From Burkholderiales bacterium (GTDB lineage Bacteria; Pseudomonadota; Gammaproteobacteria; Burkholderiales; UBA11063), in NCBI GenBank assembly GCA_020697255.1, contig JAJFBE010000002.1:124001-188000 (forward strand): DNA of 64,000 nt, read 5' to 3'. Position numbers and translations under genes: made by a program. Under the pieces are notes generated by a model that saw nothing but the letters and a program-made list of their open reading frames with translations, was not told the DNA's origin and did no database searches. Shown here in pieces: positions 18,393 to 29,072 of this stretch. Numbering within the stretch: position 1 is the stretch's first letter; the number at the start of each line of letters is the position of its first letter.

Positions 18393-19030
18393 ACACTCAC
18401 CTCTTTATCTTTGCCTACTTTTTCATCTACAATTACTTCTACTTTTTCAGCTTGCATCTTAACCATTTCAATCCGGCCAGTCTTACTCACTGCCACCTGT
18501 TTTGCAATATTTTGGTATTTTGCATTTTTACTACTTGGCCTCAATGTTAGTGCTACAGCAACTACTAACCCAAGTAACAATATAACTGAGGCCAATTCTA
18601 CCGGATAAGAATATTTAGTATATAGCATCCAACCAAGTTGATTAGAATTTGATATAGAATTATCTGTTTGGGTAATTTGATAAACCACAACTGGTTTAGT
18701 TACCAAAACCATTACCATTTCAGCTAATACAACCAAACCTAAACATAGTGCCAATGGCAAGTTTTTCCAAAACCCTTTACGCATTGTTTCAATATCAATA
18801 TCTAACATCATAACCACAAAGAGAAATAGCACCATTACCGCTCCGACATACACCAAAATCAGAGTAAGAGCCAGAAATTCAACATTTAGCATTATCCATA
18901 AGCACGATGAAGTAACAAAAGCTAAGATCAAAAATAAAACCGAATGAATCGGATTTTTAGCTAAAATCACCTGTAACGCTGAAATTACCAGAATTACTGA
19001 AAAAACATAAAAAAATACTGTTTGTAACAT
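18389..19030 (-). CDS. nuoJ: NADH-quinone oxidoreductase subunit J
   Basis: A 213-residue membrane subunit with five helices; the conserved [29 protein letters not shown] stretch is present in overlapping pieces around residues 48-76. The C-terminus extends past the last helix with a charged tail (about 170-213), as in other betaproteobacteria. Its stop overlaps the nuoK start. Confidence 0.97.
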   Translation of the reverse strand: MLQTVFFYVFSVILVISALQVILAKNPIHSVLFLILAFVTSSCLWIMLNVEFLALTLILVYVGAVMVLFLFVVMMLDIDIETMRKGFWKNLPLALCLGLVVLAEMVMVLVTKPVVVYQITQTDNSISNSNQLGWMLYTKYSYPVELASVILLLGLVVAVALTLRPSSKNAKYQNIAKQVAVSKTGRIEMVKMQAEKVEVIVDEKVGKDKEVSV

Positions 19031-19085
19031 TTATCTAAACTCTCTCTCAATTAATAGTATATGTTACTGCCGACATATGCAGTAA

Positions 19086-19568
19086 CTAGCGATATTTCTT
19101 ATCCATCTCCCTGGTTTTTGCAATTATTGGCTCGTACTTATCACCAATTGCCAGTAACATTTCTTTAGTATAAAATAAATCCCCACGTTTTTCGCCATGA
19201 TACTCATGTATCGGCGTTTCAACAATTGCATCTACCGGGCAGGCTTCTTCACAAAAGCCACAAAAGATACATTTGGTTAAATCAATATCATAACGTGTTG
19301 TACGTCTAGTTCCATCATCACGCTCATGTACGTCAATGGTAATAGCTAGCGCAGGGCATACGGCCTCACATAATTTACAACCAATACACCGCTCTTCTCC
19401 GTTTGGATAGCGACGAAGCGCATGTAGGGCTCTAAACCTGGGTGATAATGGAGTCTTTTCTTCCGGATACTGTACCGTTACCTTAGGCGTAAATAGCACA
19501 CGCCAGGTAACTGTCATACCTTTGAAAAATTCAAACAATAAATACGTCTTAAAAAATTTCTTAATCAT
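19086..19568 (-). CDS. nuoI: NADH-quinone oxidoreductase subunit I
   Basis: A 160-residue ferredoxin-type subunit carrying two [4Fe-4S] clusters (N6a, N6b) that lead electrons to quinone. Both motifs are intact: Cys61, 64, 67, 71 and Cys100, 103, 106, 110. The N-terminal amphipathic helix that touches the membrane is present. Confidence 0.98.
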   Translation of the reverse strand: MIKKFFKTYLLFEFFKGMTVTWRVLFTPKVTVQYPEEKTPLSPRFRALHALRRYPNGEERCIGCKLCEAVCPALAITIDVHERDDGTRRTTRYDIDLTKCIFCGFCEEACPVDAIVETPIHEYHGEKRGDLFYTKEMLLAIGDKYEPIIAKTREMDKKYR

Positions 19569-19616
19569 TCCTAAGTTTTTCCAAACAATTATTACAATCT
19601 GTTTATGCCTGCATAA

Positions 19617-20663
19617 TCAACGCCAGATGGAAAGTGGTGACACCATCCATGCTCCCAGCACAAAAATCCAAATCAAGGTAATTGGTAAAAATACCTTCCA
19701 GCCCAAACGCATAATCTGATCATAGCGATAACGCGGGAAAGTAGCCCGGTACCAGATAAAACCAAATAGCAAAATACATACTTTTATTACCAGATATGCC
19801 ATATTCGGCGCACCTAGTATACCCCATGAAGTTGGAAATGGTGATAACCATCCACCTAAAAACAAAAGCGCAGTCATAGTTGAAACAAGCACCATGTTTA
19901 CATATTCAGCTAACATAAACAAGGCAAATGTCGTTCCTGAATATTCAACAAAAAACCCGGCTACAATTTCTGATTCGCCCTCACATACATCAAATGGAGC
20001 ACGGTTTGTTTCAGCAACACCCGAAATCAGGTATACTAGAAAGAAGGGAAATAACGGAATAAAATTCCATGACAAAATACTCCCGCCTAGCATTCCACTA
20101 GACTGCCCTTTAACTATATCAATCAGGTTTAATGTACCGGATACCATCAATACACCAACTAGTGCAAAGCCCATAGCCAGTTCATAAGAAATCATCTGAG
20201 CAGTTGCCCGTACCCCACCTAAAAATGAATACTTAGAGTTTCCGGCCCAACCGGCTAAAACGATTCCATATACGCCAAGAGACGAAATGGCAGCAACATA
20301 TAATAAACCAGCATTTACATTAGTAAACACTAATGTTGGGGATAATGGTACAACTGCCCATGTAACCAGGGCGCAAATTAAAATAATCATTGGCGCAGCA
20401 GTAAAAACTTTACCGCTGGCTTTAGTTGGAACTAGTAGTTCCTTAAATACAAATTTAAATAAATCTGCAAATGGCTGCAGCAACCCTTTAGGGCCAACAC
20501 GGTTTGCGCCAAGCCTGGCGTGCATATAACCCAGGAGTTTACGTTCAGCAAAAGTCAGATATGCCACAAAAATTGTTAGAGGTACAACTAATAAAACCGC
20601 GCATATAAGCTTCCATATAACAAAGCCCCAGTTTGCCCCCAATAAGTGTTGTAAAATTTCCAT
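19617..20663 (-). CDS. nuoH: NADH-quinone oxidoreductase subunit H
   Basis: A 348-residue eight-helix membrane subunit that forms the quinone chamber together with B and D. Signatures include TFAERKLLGYMHARLGANRVGP, AETNRAPFDVCEGESEIVAGF with the conserved acidic residues, and RATFPRYRYDQIMRLGWK. It starts 8 bases after the nuoG stop. Confidence 0.98.
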   Translation of the reverse strand: MEILQHLLGANWGFVIWKLICAVLLVVPLTIFVAYLTFAERKLLGYMHARLGANRVGPKGLLQPFADLFKFVFKELLVPTKASGKVFTAAPMIILICALVTWAVVPLSPTLVFTNVNAGLLYVAAISSLGVYGIVLAGWAGNSKYSFLGGVRATAQMISYELAMGFALVGVLMVSGTLNLIDIVKGQSSGMLGGSILSWNFIPLFPFFLVYLISGVAETNRAPFDVCEGESEIVAGFFVEYSGTTFALFMLAEYVNMVLVSTMTALLFLGGWLSPFPTSWGILGAPNMAYLVIKVCILLFGFIWYRATFPRYRYDQIMRLGWKVFLPITLIWIFVLGAWMVSPLSIWR

Positions 20664-20671
20664 AGATTTTT

Positions 20672-23011
20672 CTATACCTTAATTTTAATTTCGTCAAAAC
20701 GTCCAGCCAGTGCAATATTAGCAGATAATAAAACCATGCGCTCCGGTAACTGTTTCTCGTACGTGGGTAACATTAATTCTTTTACTGCCTCACCTTGCTC
20801 CAGTTTAAGTTTATCGTTAGCTTTAACATTTAACTTAGCTGCCAGAGTCGGGCTTAATACTAAATCAGGCAACTTGGCATACGCCGTTTGCTGTAGAGAT
20901 GATGCACGGCGAACAATACTATCACCATAATAAATACCTTGAATACCAAAACGTACCAGATGGTCCAATTTAGGTTTATTAACTGTATACTTATCTGCTG
21001 CCAAATGTATTTCTACTGGTTTATCTTCAGCCAATGGCTTAAGTTCAGCGCGTACTTCTTCAATATTGTTATAATCAAACCCAGCTAAATTCAAATTATT
21101 TGCCAATACACGCAACACCTTCCAACCTGGTTTTGAATCACCCAATGGACGCGTTACACCATTAAATGTTTGCCATCTACCTTCCATATTAACATATGAA
21201 CCGGCAGTCTCAGTAAAAGGTGTAATTGGTAAAATCACGTCCGCATAATTTTTCATTTCTTCATTAATAAATGGACTCATTACCACCACTGTATCAGCCT
21301 GTTTTAATGCTGTCAATGCTTGTGCCGGATTATAGGCATCACATTCTAATTCCGTATTTAATAAAACATAGGCACGCCTTGGGTTTTTTAACATCTGCAT
21401 AGCATTTAAGCCATGCTTCTCTATTTTATGGTTAAACTCTTTTTTATAGGGTACAAAACCAACCAGGTCAGCACCTACCTCATTTGCTAAACCAGCAAAC
21501 TGGCCAAACTTTGCCTGTACTACGCGTGCCAGCTCCTGAGCTAATAATACTATTTTAGAGTAATCTGGTAATGATTTAGCCACATTACCTAAAACAATAT
21601 ACCCCCCCCCTTTAGCTAAACCTTGGGCAATGCTTGTTGCTTCTGCAGACACTTCTACAGCACTTAAGTCAAGGTCAGACAGGTTAACTCCAGCAGCTTT
21701 TGCCACCTGGGCTAAGGTATAAACCATTTCACGCGGGTCAACCATCAATTGATTTTTTACATCACATAGTAACTCATCTTTTAAGACATTAATTACATTT
21801 AATTCTGTACCTTTTTTGACAGCTGTGCGAATTTTACTCGCGATTAACGGCTGTTCTTCGCGTATAACGCTGCCTATTAACAGAATTGATTTAGAACTTG
21901 CTAAATCAGTTACCTTACCACCTAAAGATAATGTTCCAGATATTTTATGATCTAAACTAAAATCAGATTGGAATAAACGGGAATCAATATTATTTACATC
22001 AATGCATCGCATTAATTTTTGCAAAAGATATAATTCTTCCACGGTTGAAATATTGCTGGCAAGTACTCCGATTGCCTCACTGCCATGATCCTGTCTAACG
22101 CCGTTGATACTCTTGGCTGCATACTGTATTGCTGTCTCCCAGCTGGTATTTATCCATTTACCATCTTGTTTAATCATCGGCGTTGTATTACGCTCTTCAT
22201 GATACAGGCCTTCATAGCTAAACCGATCCCTATCAGATAACCAACATTCATTTAGCTCTTCATTTTCTAATGGCAACACCCTTGCTACTTTATGGTATTT
22301 ATCAGTTTGTACCACAATATTGCTGCCTAAACCATCGTGTGGAGCAATTGATTTACGCCTGGATAATTCCCAATTTCTATATTTATTTTTAAACGGCTTT
22401 GAAAGCAAAGCGCCCACAGGACAAACATCAATAATATTACCAGATATCTCGCTGTCTACAGTCTTACCAATAAATGGCATTACTTCCACATGATTATTAC
22501 GATACGACATACCTAGCTCCTGAAAGCCGGCAATTTCATCAGTAAAACGAACGCAACGAGAGCAATGTATGCATCTGGTCATCTCTGTTGATACCAAACT
22601 TCCCAAATCTTTATTTGTTACTGCACGTTTTTCTTCTTCAAAACGAGTTGAGGATCTACCATAGCCTACAGCCAAATCCTGTAATTGGCATTCACCCCCT
22701 TGGTCACAAACAGGACAATCAAGTGGATGATTTATAAGTAAAAACTCCATCACACCTTTTTGGGCTTCTACAGCTAATTTAGAGCATGTTTGCACCTTCA
22801 TACCCTCAGTAATCGGAGTTGCACAAGCAGGCAATGGCTTTGGTGCTTTTTCTACTTCAACCAGGCACATACGGCAATTTGCAGCAATAGACATTTTTTT
22901 GTGATAACAAAAATGTGGAATATATTTACCCTCTTTTAAGGCAACTTCCAAAATATTAGAACCAGCGGGAGCTGATACTTTTTTTCCATCCAATTCAAAT
23001 TCAACATTCAT
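20672..23011 (-). CDS. nuoG: NADH-quinone oxidoreductase subunit G
   Basis: A 779-residue iron-sulfur subunit of the peripheral arm. The [2Fe-2S] ligands are Cys35, 46, 49 and 63; the N5 cluster has His95, Cys99, 102 and 108; N4 has Cys147, 150, 153 and 197. A molybdopterin-oxidoreductase-like domain without cofactor follows. The codons for three glycines in LAKGGGYIVLG form a run of nine G on the coding strand (21602-21610), unusual in this AT-rich DNA and prone to slippage. The reading frame is intact as given. Confidence 0.98.
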   Translation of the reverse strand: MNVEFELDGKKVSAPAGSNILEVALKEGKYIPHFCYHKKMSIAANCRMCLVEVEKAPKPLPACATPITEGMKVQTCSKLAVEAQKGVMEFLLINHPLDCPVCDQGGECQLQDLAVGYGRSSTRFEEEKRAVTNKDLGSLVSTEMTRCIHCSRCVRFTDEIAGFQELGMSYRNNHVEVMPFIGKTVDSEISGNIIDVCPVGALLSKPFKNKYRNWELSRRKSIAPHDGLGSNIVVQTDKYHKVARVLPLENEELNECWLSDRDRFSYEGLYHEERNTTPMIKQDGKWINTSWETAIQYAAKSINGVRQDHGSEAIGVLASNISTVEELYLLQKLMRCIDVNNIDSRLFQSDFSLDHKISGTLSLGGKVTDLASSKSILLIGSVIREEQPLIASKIRTAVKKGTELNVINVLKDELLCDVKNQLMVDPREMVYTLAQVAKAAGVNLSDLDLSAVEVSAEATSIAQGLAKGGGYIVLGNVAKSLPDYSKIVLLAQELARVVQAKFGQFAGLANEVGADLVGFVPYKKEFNHKIEKHGLNAMQMLKNPRRAYVLLNTELECDAYNPAQALTALKQADTVVVMSPFINEEMKNYADVILPITPFTETAGSYVNMEGRWQTFNGVTRPLGDSKPGWKVLRVLANNLNLAGFDYNNIEEVRAELKPLAEDKPVEIHLAADKYTVNKPKLDHLVRFGIQGIYYGDSIVRRASSLQQTAYAKLPDLVLSPTLAAKLNVKANDKLKLEQGEAVKELMLPTYEKQLPERMVLLSANIALAGRFDEIKIKV

Positions 23012-23040
23012 TTTATTTTATCCATTTAATATTTAGTGCA

Positions 23041-23067
23041 TGGATCCCCGCCTACGCGGGGATGACA
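23041..23067 (+). repeat. Dispersed hairpin repeat, copy 4
   Basis: TGGATCCCCGCCTACGCGGGGATGACA split by its own stem: ATCCCCGC and GCGGGGAT around the loop CTAC. It fills the nuoF-nuoG spacer of the nuo operon, so the hairpin is present in the polycistronic RNA without blocking downstream genes completely. Confidence 0.85.
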
Positions 23068-23068
23068 A

Positions 23069-24364
23069 CTAATTCCACTTATGTTGTACTTTACACTTTT
23101 TATGTTCTATATGGTGCTCAAATTCATCGCGGAAATATTTAGTAAAACTTCTTACCGGGAAAACTGCAGCTTCGGCCAAAGCACAAATTGTACGCCCAGC
23201 CATCTGATTACCGATACTATCCAATAATTCTAAATCTCCAGCTCTACCCATACCATTTTCAATACGGTGAATTATTTCATATAACCAACCAGTACCCTCA
23301 CGACATGGCGTACATTGACCACAGGATTCTTCATGATAAAAATATGCCAAACGCTCTAATGCTTTTACCATACATACATCTTCGTTCATTACTATTACAG
23401 CGCCCGAACCAAGCATAGAGCCAGCCTTAGAAATAGAATCATAATCCATAGTGCATGCAAGCATTACTTCAGCCGGCAATACTGGTGCCGAAGATCCTCC
23501 CGGGATCACTGCTTTTAGTTTTTTGCCACCGCGCATGCCACCGGCCATCTCTAAAAGCTTAGTAAATGGAGTTCCTAATGGAATCTCATAATTGCCCGGC
23601 CGATTAACGTGGCCTGATATTGAAAATAATTTAGTCCCGCCATTATTTGGAATACCTTTATCCTGAAACATTTGTGCTCCATCACGTAAAATAAATGGAA
23701 CAGATGCTAAAGATTCGGTATTATTAATGGTGGTTGGACAACCATATAAACCAAAGCTCGCCGGAAATGGTGGTTTAAATCGAGGTTGGCCTTTTTTGCC
23801 CTCAAGAGAGTCGAGTAATGCAGTTTCTTCACCGCATATATATGCCCCATAACCGTGGTGGGCATGCAATTCAAAACTAAAATCTGAACCTTGTATATTT
23901 TTACCCAAAAACCCAGCCTGTCTTGCTTCTGCCAATGCCTCTTCAAAACGCTCATATACTTCAAAAATCTCGCCATGGATATAGTTATAACCAACACTAG
24001 CCCCAATTGAATAACCAGCAATAATCATTCCCTCAATTAATGAATGTGGGTTAAACGCCATGATATCTTTATCTTTAAACGTACCTGGCTCACCTTCATC
24101 ACTATTACATACTATGTATTTTTGCCCTTCTAATGCCCGGGGCATGAAGCTCCATTTTAAACCAGTTGGAAACCCGGCACCACCCCGGCCACGTAAGCCA
24201 GATGTTTTCATATCTGCAATAATCGCTTCTTGCGTAATTTTTTCAGATAATATTTTTTTTAATGCCGTGTAACCACCGCGCTTTAGATAGCTATCCAATT
24301 TCCAGCAATCCGGATCGGATGTATCCAAATTCTCAAAAATTACACCGCTTTGATATATTGCCAT
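23069..24364 (-). CDS. nuoF: NADH-quinone oxidoreductase subunit F
   Basis: A 431-residue flavoprotein that oxidises NADH. The FMN/NADH glycine-rich motif [13 protein letters not shown] is at 56-68, the second nucleotide block [13 protein letters not shown] follows, and the N3 [4Fe-4S] motif [13 protein letters not shown] lies near residue 350. It starts directly after the nuoE stop. Confidence 0.98.
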   Translation of the reverse strand: MAIYQSGVIFENLDTSDPDCWKLDSYLKRGGYTALKKILSEKITQEAIIADMKTSGLRGRGGAGFPTGLKWSFMPRALEGQKYIVCNSDEGEPGTFKDKDIMAFNPHSLIEGMIIAGYSIGASVGYNYIHGEIFEVYERFEEALAEARQAGFLGKNIQGSDFSFELHAHHGYGAYICGEETALLDSLEGKKGQPRFKPPFPASFGLYGCPTTINNTESLASVPFILRDGAQMFQDKGIPNNGGTKLFSISGHVNRPGNYEIPLGTPFTKLLEMAGGMRGGKKLKAVIPGGSSAPVLPAEVMLACTMDYDSISKAGSMLGSGAVIVMNEDVCMVKALERLAYFYHEESCGQCTPCREGTGWLYEIIHRIENGMGRAGDLELLDSIGNQMAGRTICALAEAAVFPVRSFTKYFRDEFEHHIEHKKCKVQHKWN

Positions 24365-24838
24365 TTATTGCAACTCCGCTAATTTTTTTTCTATTGCTTC
24401 AGGCGTCATAAAGCTGCACATTTTATGATTATTTAACAAAATAACCGGCGCATCACCACAAGCGCCCATACATTCACCCTCTTTTAAAGTATACTTTCCA
24501 TCTGCTGTTGTTTCATTAAAGCCCACACCTAAACGTTTTTTCAGATATTCTGCAGCATCTACACCACCAGATAATGCACATGGCAGATTAGTACAAACCG
24601 TTAATTTATATTTACCTATCGGCTTCAAATCATACATACCATAAAAAGTAGCCACTTCTAAGGCTTGCACCGGAGGAATTTTTAAATAATCCGCAATATA
24701 CCCAATTAGCTCTGTAGATAACCAACCTTTTTCACTTTGCGCAATTCTAAGTGCCGACATTGCCGCACTTCTTCGCTGATTATCTGGATACTTACCTAGT
24801 TCAATATCTATTTTTTTTAATGCTTCATTTGATAACAT
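24365..24838 (-). CDS. nuoE: NADH-quinone oxidoreductase subunit E
   Basis: A 157-residue thioredoxin-fold subunit with the N1a [2Fe-2S] cluster; the four ligands are Cys82, Cys87, Cys123 and Cys127. The N-terminal helical domain with AVATFYGMYD-type sequence (EVATFYGMYDLKP) is present. Its start overlaps the last base of nuoD, indicating coupled translation. Confidence 0.98.
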   Translation of the reverse strand: MLSNEALKKIDIELGKYPDNQRRSAAMSALRIAQSEKGWLSTELIGYIADYLKIPPVQALEVATFYGMYDLKPIGKYKLTVCTNLPCALSGGVDAAEYLKKRLGVGFNETTADGKYTLKEGECMGACGDAPVILLNNHKMCSFMTPEAIEKKLAELQ

Positions 24839-26091
24839 TAGCGGTCAACCTCACCAAATACTATATCTTGTGTACCTAAAATTGCAACTACATCGGCAAT
24901 CATATGCCCACGACTCATTTCATCTAACGCAGCCAAATGGGCAAAACCAGGGGCCTTGATTTTTAGGCGATATGGTTTATTACCACCATCAGAAACCATG
25001 TATACGCCAAACTCGCCTTTTGGATGTTCAACTGCCTGATATACCTCACCTTTAGGTACATGCATACCTTCAGTATATAATTTGAAATGATGGATCATTT
25101 CTTCCATACCATACTTCATCTTCTCACGAGATGGCGGGGCAACTTTATGATTATCAATAATTACCGGACCCGGATTTTTACTTAACCATTGAACGCATTG
25201 TTTAACAATTTTATTCGCCTCACGCAGTTCTGCCATACGTACTAGGTAGCGATCGTAACAATCTCCATTCTTACCAACCGGAATATCAAAATCCATCTTA
25301 TCATATACATCATAAGGCTGCTTTTTACGTAAATCCCAGGCAATCCCGGAACCACGTAACATCGGACCAGTAAACCCAAGATTTAGGGCACGCTCAGGAC
25401 TTACTATACCAATATCCACAGTTCTTTGCTTCCAGATTCGATTGTCAGTCAGTAGCGTTTCATAATCATCAACACATTTGTCAAACCGTCTGGTGAAATC
25501 ATCTATAAAATCCAATAAGCTACCTTGCCGATTGGTGTTTAGACGCTCTAGTTGTTTTTTGGTCTTAATTTTTGATTCGGTATATTTTGGCATAGTATCG
25601 GGTAAATCACGGTATACTCCACCTGGTCTAAAATATGCTGCATGCATCCTGGCGCCAGACACTGCTTCGTAACAATCAAGTAAATCTTCACGCTCACGAA
25701 ATGTATAGAGAAATACTGCCATAGCACCTATATCTAATGCATGTGCCCCCACCCACAATAAGTGGTTTAGTATACGGGTAATCTCGGCGAACATAACCCG
25801 AATATACTGAGCACGAATCGGCGCCTCTACACCTAGTAATTTTTCCATTGCCAATACATAAGCATGCTCATTACACATCATAGAAACGTAATCAAGCCGA
25901 TCCATATATGGCAATGCCTGAAGAAATGTACGGGTCTCGGCTAATTTTTCCGTAGCACGATGTAGTAACCCAATATGGGGATCAGCTCTTTGTACTACTT
26001 CACCGTCTAATTCAAGCACAAGACGAAGTACGCCATGTGCCGATGGGTGTTGTGGCCCAAAGTTTAATGTATAATTCTTAATTTCTGCCAA
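24838..26091 (-). CDS. nuoD: NADH-quinone oxidoreductase subunit D
   Basis: A 417-residue 49-kDa-type subunit that forms most of the quinone-reducing pocket with NuoB. Signatures: [15 protein letters not shown] at 10-24, [10 protein letters not shown], and the C-terminal [29 protein letters not shown] region (in short pieces). D is separate from C here, unlike the CD fusion of enterobacteria. A 67-base gap separates it from nuoC. Confidence 0.98.
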   Translation of the reverse strand: MAEIKNYTLNFGPQHPSAHGVLRLVLELDGEVVQRADPHIGLLHRATEKLAETRTFLQALPYMDRLDYVSMMCNEHAYVLAMEKLLGVEAPIRAQYIRVMFAEITRILNHLLWVGAHALDIGAMAVFLYTFREREDLLDCYEAVSGARMHAAYFRPGGVYRDLPDTMPKYTESKIKTKKQLERLNTNRQGSLLDFIDDFTRRFDKCVDDYETLLTDNRIWKQRTVDIGIVSPERALNLGFTGPMLRGSGIAWDLRKKQPYDVYDKMDFDIPVGKNGDCYDRYLVRMAELREANKIVKQCVQWLSKNPGPVIIDNHKVAPPSREKMKYGMEEMIHHFKLYTEGMHVPKGEVYQAVEHPKGEFGVYMVSDGGNKPYRLKIKAPGFAHLAALDEMSRGHMIADVVAILGTQDIVFGEVDR

Positions 26092-26158
26092 TTGTGCGCT
26101 CCTGAGAAACTAATGTCTCTTTATAAACATGTCCAAATCTTATAGTTTTTAAAATTCT

Positions 26159-26761
26159 TTACCCGGATACGTATGTATTAACAGCAGTATCCTCACGAAT
26201 AACACGTGGGATTATCTCTCGTGGTTCAATAGTAACACTCTGATAGATAACGCGCTTTTGCTCTTCATCATAACGCATTTCCATATAGCCATACATCGGA
26301 AAATCTTTTCTAAACGGATGACCAATAAACCCATAATCTGTCAATAATCTACGTAAATCCGGATGATCTGTAAAAATAATGCCAAATAAATCGAATGCTT
26401 CGCGCTCTAACCAGTTAGCTACTGCATATACCTCAACAATAGATTTAATTGTCGGAAAACTATCATTTTTTAGAAATGCCTTCACTCGAATCCGGAAATT
26501 ATGCGTAATGGATAATAAATGATACACTACTGCATAACGAGGCCCAACATAATCATCATGATATGTCAGATAGTCTATTCCACATAAATCAATACAGATA
26601 TCAAACTTAGTTGCTTTATCATCGCGTAGTTTTAACATTGTATTAGTAATATTATCCGGATTAACCATTATGGTTAATTCATTACGATCAATAAAGCTTG
26701 ATTGAATGTCACTACCTAGCAATGTCTCAACTGTTTGTTTTAATAATTCTACTTTACTCAT
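26159..26761 (-). CDS. nuoC: NADH-quinone oxidoreductase subunit C
   Basis: A 200-residue 30-kDa-type subunit of the peripheral arm. The signature [26 protein letters not shown] region lies near residues 115-140, followed by [14 protein letters not shown]. Its start is directly next to the nuoB stop. Confidence 0.97.
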   Translation of the reverse strand: MSKVELLKQTVETLLGSDIQSSFIDRNELTIMVNPDNITNTMLKLRDDKATKFDICIDLCGIDYLTYHDDYVGPRYAVVYHLLSITHNFRIRVKAFLKNDSFPTIKSIVEVYAVANWLEREAFDLFGIIFTDHPDLRRLLTDYGFIGHPFRKDFPMYGYMEMRYDEEQKRVIYQSVTIEPREIIPRVIREDTAVNTYVSG

Positions 26762-27247
26762 TTAAGCGCTCCGTCTGGCAATAGTAGATTCACGCTTTAT
26801 CTTATTTTGCAACTGAATAATCCCATACACCAAAGCCTCAGCTGTTGGTGGACATCCAGGCACATAAATATCAACCGGTACAATGCGATCGCAACCACGT
26901 ACCACAGAATATGAATAATGATAATAACCTCCACCATTCGCACATGAACCCATGGAAATCACCCACCTTGGCTCAGGCATTTGGTCATATACTTTACGTA
27001 ATGCCGGTGCCATTTTATTACATAATGTGCCAGCAACAATCATTACATCAGACTGACGGGGAGATGGGCGAAATACCGTACCAAACCTATCCAGGTCATA
27101 ACGCGCAGCTCCAGCGTGCATCATTTCTACAGCACAGCAAGCCAGGCCAAATGTCATAGGCCAAAGGGAGCCAGTTCTTGCCCAATTGATTATCTTATCC
27201 GCTGTGGTAGTGATAAAACCTTCTTTTAAAACGCCTTCTATTCCCAT
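26762..27247 (-). CDS. nuoB: NADH-quinone oxidoreductase subunit B
   Basis: A 161-residue subunit with the terminal N2 [4Fe-4S] cluster. Ligands: the tandem Cys37-Cys38, Cys102 and Cys132, in the contexts [19 protein letters not shown] and [10 protein letters not shown]. It overlaps the end of nuoA by 10 bases. Confidence 0.98.
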   Translation of the reverse strand: MGIEGVLKEGFITTTADKIINWARTGSLWPMTFGLACCAVEMMHAGAARYDLDRFGTVFRPSPRQSDVMIVAGTLCNKMAPALRKVYDQMPEPRWVISMGSCANGGGYYHYSYSVVRGCDRIVPVDIYVPGCPPTAEALVYGIIQLQNKIKRESTIARRSA

Positions 27248-27597
27248 TCAAGCGCACCTTTTTTCCAAACATAGGCAAAACCGGCAATCAAAATTGCCAG
27301 GAATATTGCCATTACAATAAACCCATACATTCCAAGCGCTTTAAATACTAAAGCCCATGGAAATAAAAACGCTACTTCCAAATCAAATAATATAAAAATA
27401 ATTGCTATAAGATAATAACGTACATCAAACTTCATCCGGGCATCTTCAAAAGCTTCAAACCCACACTCATATTGCGAATTTTTTTGCTCATCCGGGCGAT
27501 GTACTCCAAGCAATCTACCTGCTATAATCAGGATTCCACCCATTATCCCGGCCAGTGCTAAAAACACCAATACCGGAAGATACTGCATCATAATCAT
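27238..27597 (-). CDS. nuoA: NADH-quinone oxidoreductase subunit A
   Basis: A 119-residue three-helix membrane subunit, the first of the nuo genes. It has the loop motif [22 protein letters not shown] (in pieces) with its conserved cysteine and acidic residues, and [15 protein letters not shown]. It begins 35 bases downstream of tRNA-Leu, so it is expressed from the tpiA-secG-tRNA transcript or from a promoter within it. Confidence 0.97.
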   Translation of the reverse strand: MIMMQYLPVLVFLALAGIMGGILIIAGRLLGVHRPDEQKNSQYECGFEAFEDARMKFDVRYYLIAIIFILFDLEVAFLFPWALVFKALGMYGFIVMAIFLAILIAGFAYVWKKGALEWE

Positions 27598-27631
27598 ATT
27601 TAACGTAACCTTCTTCTAATGATAAAGATAA

Positions 27632-27717
27632 TGGTGCCGACAGTGGGACTCGAACCCACACAACCTAGGGTCACCACCCCCTCAAGATGGCGTGTCTACC
27701 AGTTCCACCATGTCGGC
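27632..27717 (-). tRNA. tRNA-Leu (GAG), CCA encoded
   Basis: A class II tRNA of 86 nt with a long variable arm. Acceptor GCCGACA/TGTCGGC, anticodon loop CTTGAGG with anticodon GAG, T-loop GTTCGAGTC, CCA at 27632-27634. It lies between secG and nuoA in the same direction, the position typical for betaproteobacteria, so it is probably cut out of the long operon transcript. Confidence 0.96.
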
Positions 27718-27731
27718 AATTAATCATACTA

Positions 27732-28118
27732 TTAATTTGGTATCTGATTTTTATCAGACTTTGCCGGTTCGCTTGCTATAGGAGCACTTGCAGCAGGTTT
27801 AGCCGGTGTTGCTACTGCACCACTGGCAACAGTTTTTCCATTTAACCCGTTCATAACACCAACATCGCCAAATCTACCACTACTGGAAAAAAACACCAGT
27901 GTAAATGTACTAATAAAAAATATAGCTGCAAAAATTGCTGTCATACGACTTAGAAAATTGGATGAACCACTGGCACCAAATAATGAACCGGAGCCACCGC
28001 CGGAACCAAATGTAGCCCCTGCGTCAGCACCTTTACCATGCTGTAGCAATACCAGTACCACGATTGATACAGCTGAAATCATCTGTATAACCCAAATTAA
28101 TGTTTTTAAAATAGTCAT
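27732..28118 (-). CDS. secG: Preprotein translocase subunit SecG
   Basis: A 128-residue (from the ATG at 28118) small membrane subunit of the SecYEG channel. It has two helices around the conserved LLQHGKGADAGATFGSG loop with GSLFGASGSSNFLSR, then an alanine/proline-rich tail. The start at 28118 (MTILKTLIWVIQM) fits family N-termini better than the one at 28145. It lies in the tpiA-secG-tRNA-Leu-nuo cluster. Confidence 0.95.
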   Translation of the reverse strand: MTILKTLIWVIQMISAVSIVVLVLLQHGKGADAGATFGSGGGSGSLFGASGSSNFLSRMTAIFAAIFFISTFTLVFFSSSGRFGDVGVMNGLNGKTVASGAVATPAKPAASAPIASEPAKSDKNQIPN

Positions 28119-28192
28119 TATGAATACACTTTTCAAATAACCCAAACTGTTTATGGGTTGTTATAAAATCTTAAGTTTGGCTGGCACAGCTA

Positions 28193-28924
28193 TTACGCAT
28201 GAGCACATATAGCAGTAAATTCATCAACTCTCAATGATGCACCACCGACTAAAACCCCGGCAATATCAGCCACTTGTAGTATTTCCGCAATATTTTTTGC
28301 AGTTACACTACCCCCGTATAAAACCAGTATTTTAGCACGTGGCAGAGTTTTTTGCACAAATGAGTTTATCAGCTCGACTATTTCAGCTATTTGCTCTCCC
28401 GTTGGAACCTTACCTGTGCCAACAGCCCAAACCGGTTCATAAGCTATAATCAATTCTTCAATACCAGCATTTAATCTTGTAAGCAGCCCAAGCTGGGCAA
28501 GCAAAAACTCCATATACTTACCACTATCCCTGACAGATTGTTCTTCTCCAATACAAAAAATCGGGATAATTCCGGAATTTAGAGTATTCTCTAGCTTTTT
28601 AGCTAACAATATGTCTGATTCATCTAAATTTTGTCTACGTTCAGAATGACCTATTATGGCGTATTTTACCTTAAAATCTAAAAGCATCCTGCTGCTTATC
28701 TCTCCGGTATATGCGCCATAACCAAGAAACTGGCTGACATCCTGACTGGCTATTTTAAAATTGGCATTTAGGTTTGATGCATGGTGTAAGTATAAATTGG
28801 GCAATGCAAGTACTACGTTTGGCGAATTTGTTATTTGATTTGCGCCATATACATTTAAATCATTTTCAACTTTTTCACTGGTGCCATTCATTTTCCAATT
28901 AGCTACGATTAATTTTTTTGTCAT
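28193..28924 (-). CDS. tpiA: Triosephosphate isomerase
   Basis: A 243-residue glycolytic TIM-barrel enzyme that interconverts dihydroxyacetone phosphate and glyceraldehyde 3-phosphate. Catalytic residues are visible: Lys11 in VANWKMNG, His93 in IIGHSERR, and Glu163 in AYEPVWAVGTG; the phosphate loop YGGSV follows. It is the first gene of the long cluster that leads to complex I. Confidence 0.98.
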   Translation of the reverse strand: MTKKLIVANWKMNGTSEKVENDLNVYGANQITNSPNVVLALPNLYLHHASNLNANFKIASQDVSQFLGYGAYTGEISSRMLLDFKVKYAIIGHSERRQNLDESDILLAKKLENTLNSGIIPIFCIGEEQSVRDSGKYMEFLLAQLGLLTRLNAGIEELIIAYEPVWAVGTGKVPTGEQIAEIVELINSFVQKTLPRAKILVLYGGSVTAKNIAEILQVADIAGVLVGGASLRVDEFTAICAHA

Positions 28925-28952
28925 ATACTTTGCCTTTTGTGGTTAGTACCCG

Positions 28953-28981
28953 ATTATACTTAGATTAATATCAAATTTGCA
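28953..28981 (-). promoter_or_regulatory. Candidate promoter of the tpiA-secG-nuo cluster
   Basis: TGCAAA (28981-28976), 17 bases, TATAAT (28958-28953), 28 bases before the tpiA ATG. The -10 is perfect and the -35 weak. Its position makes it the best candidate for transcription of the cluster. Confidence 0.45.
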
Positions 28982-29013
28982 GTTTTTTCGTTTCTTGTAG
29001 ATCTCTACGTAAT

Positions 29014-29043
29014 AAAAAATGCAGCCACATCAAGCTACATTTT
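29014..29043 (-). terminator. Rho-independent terminator after the flavin reductase gene
   Basis: On the minus strand AAAATGTAGC and GCTGCATTTT pair (one G-T wobble) around an 8-base loop and run into a T tract. It lies 30 bases after the stop at 29073. Confidence 0.7.
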
Positions 29044-29072
29044 CTAAAATCGAATTTTTGGGGATTAAGGTT

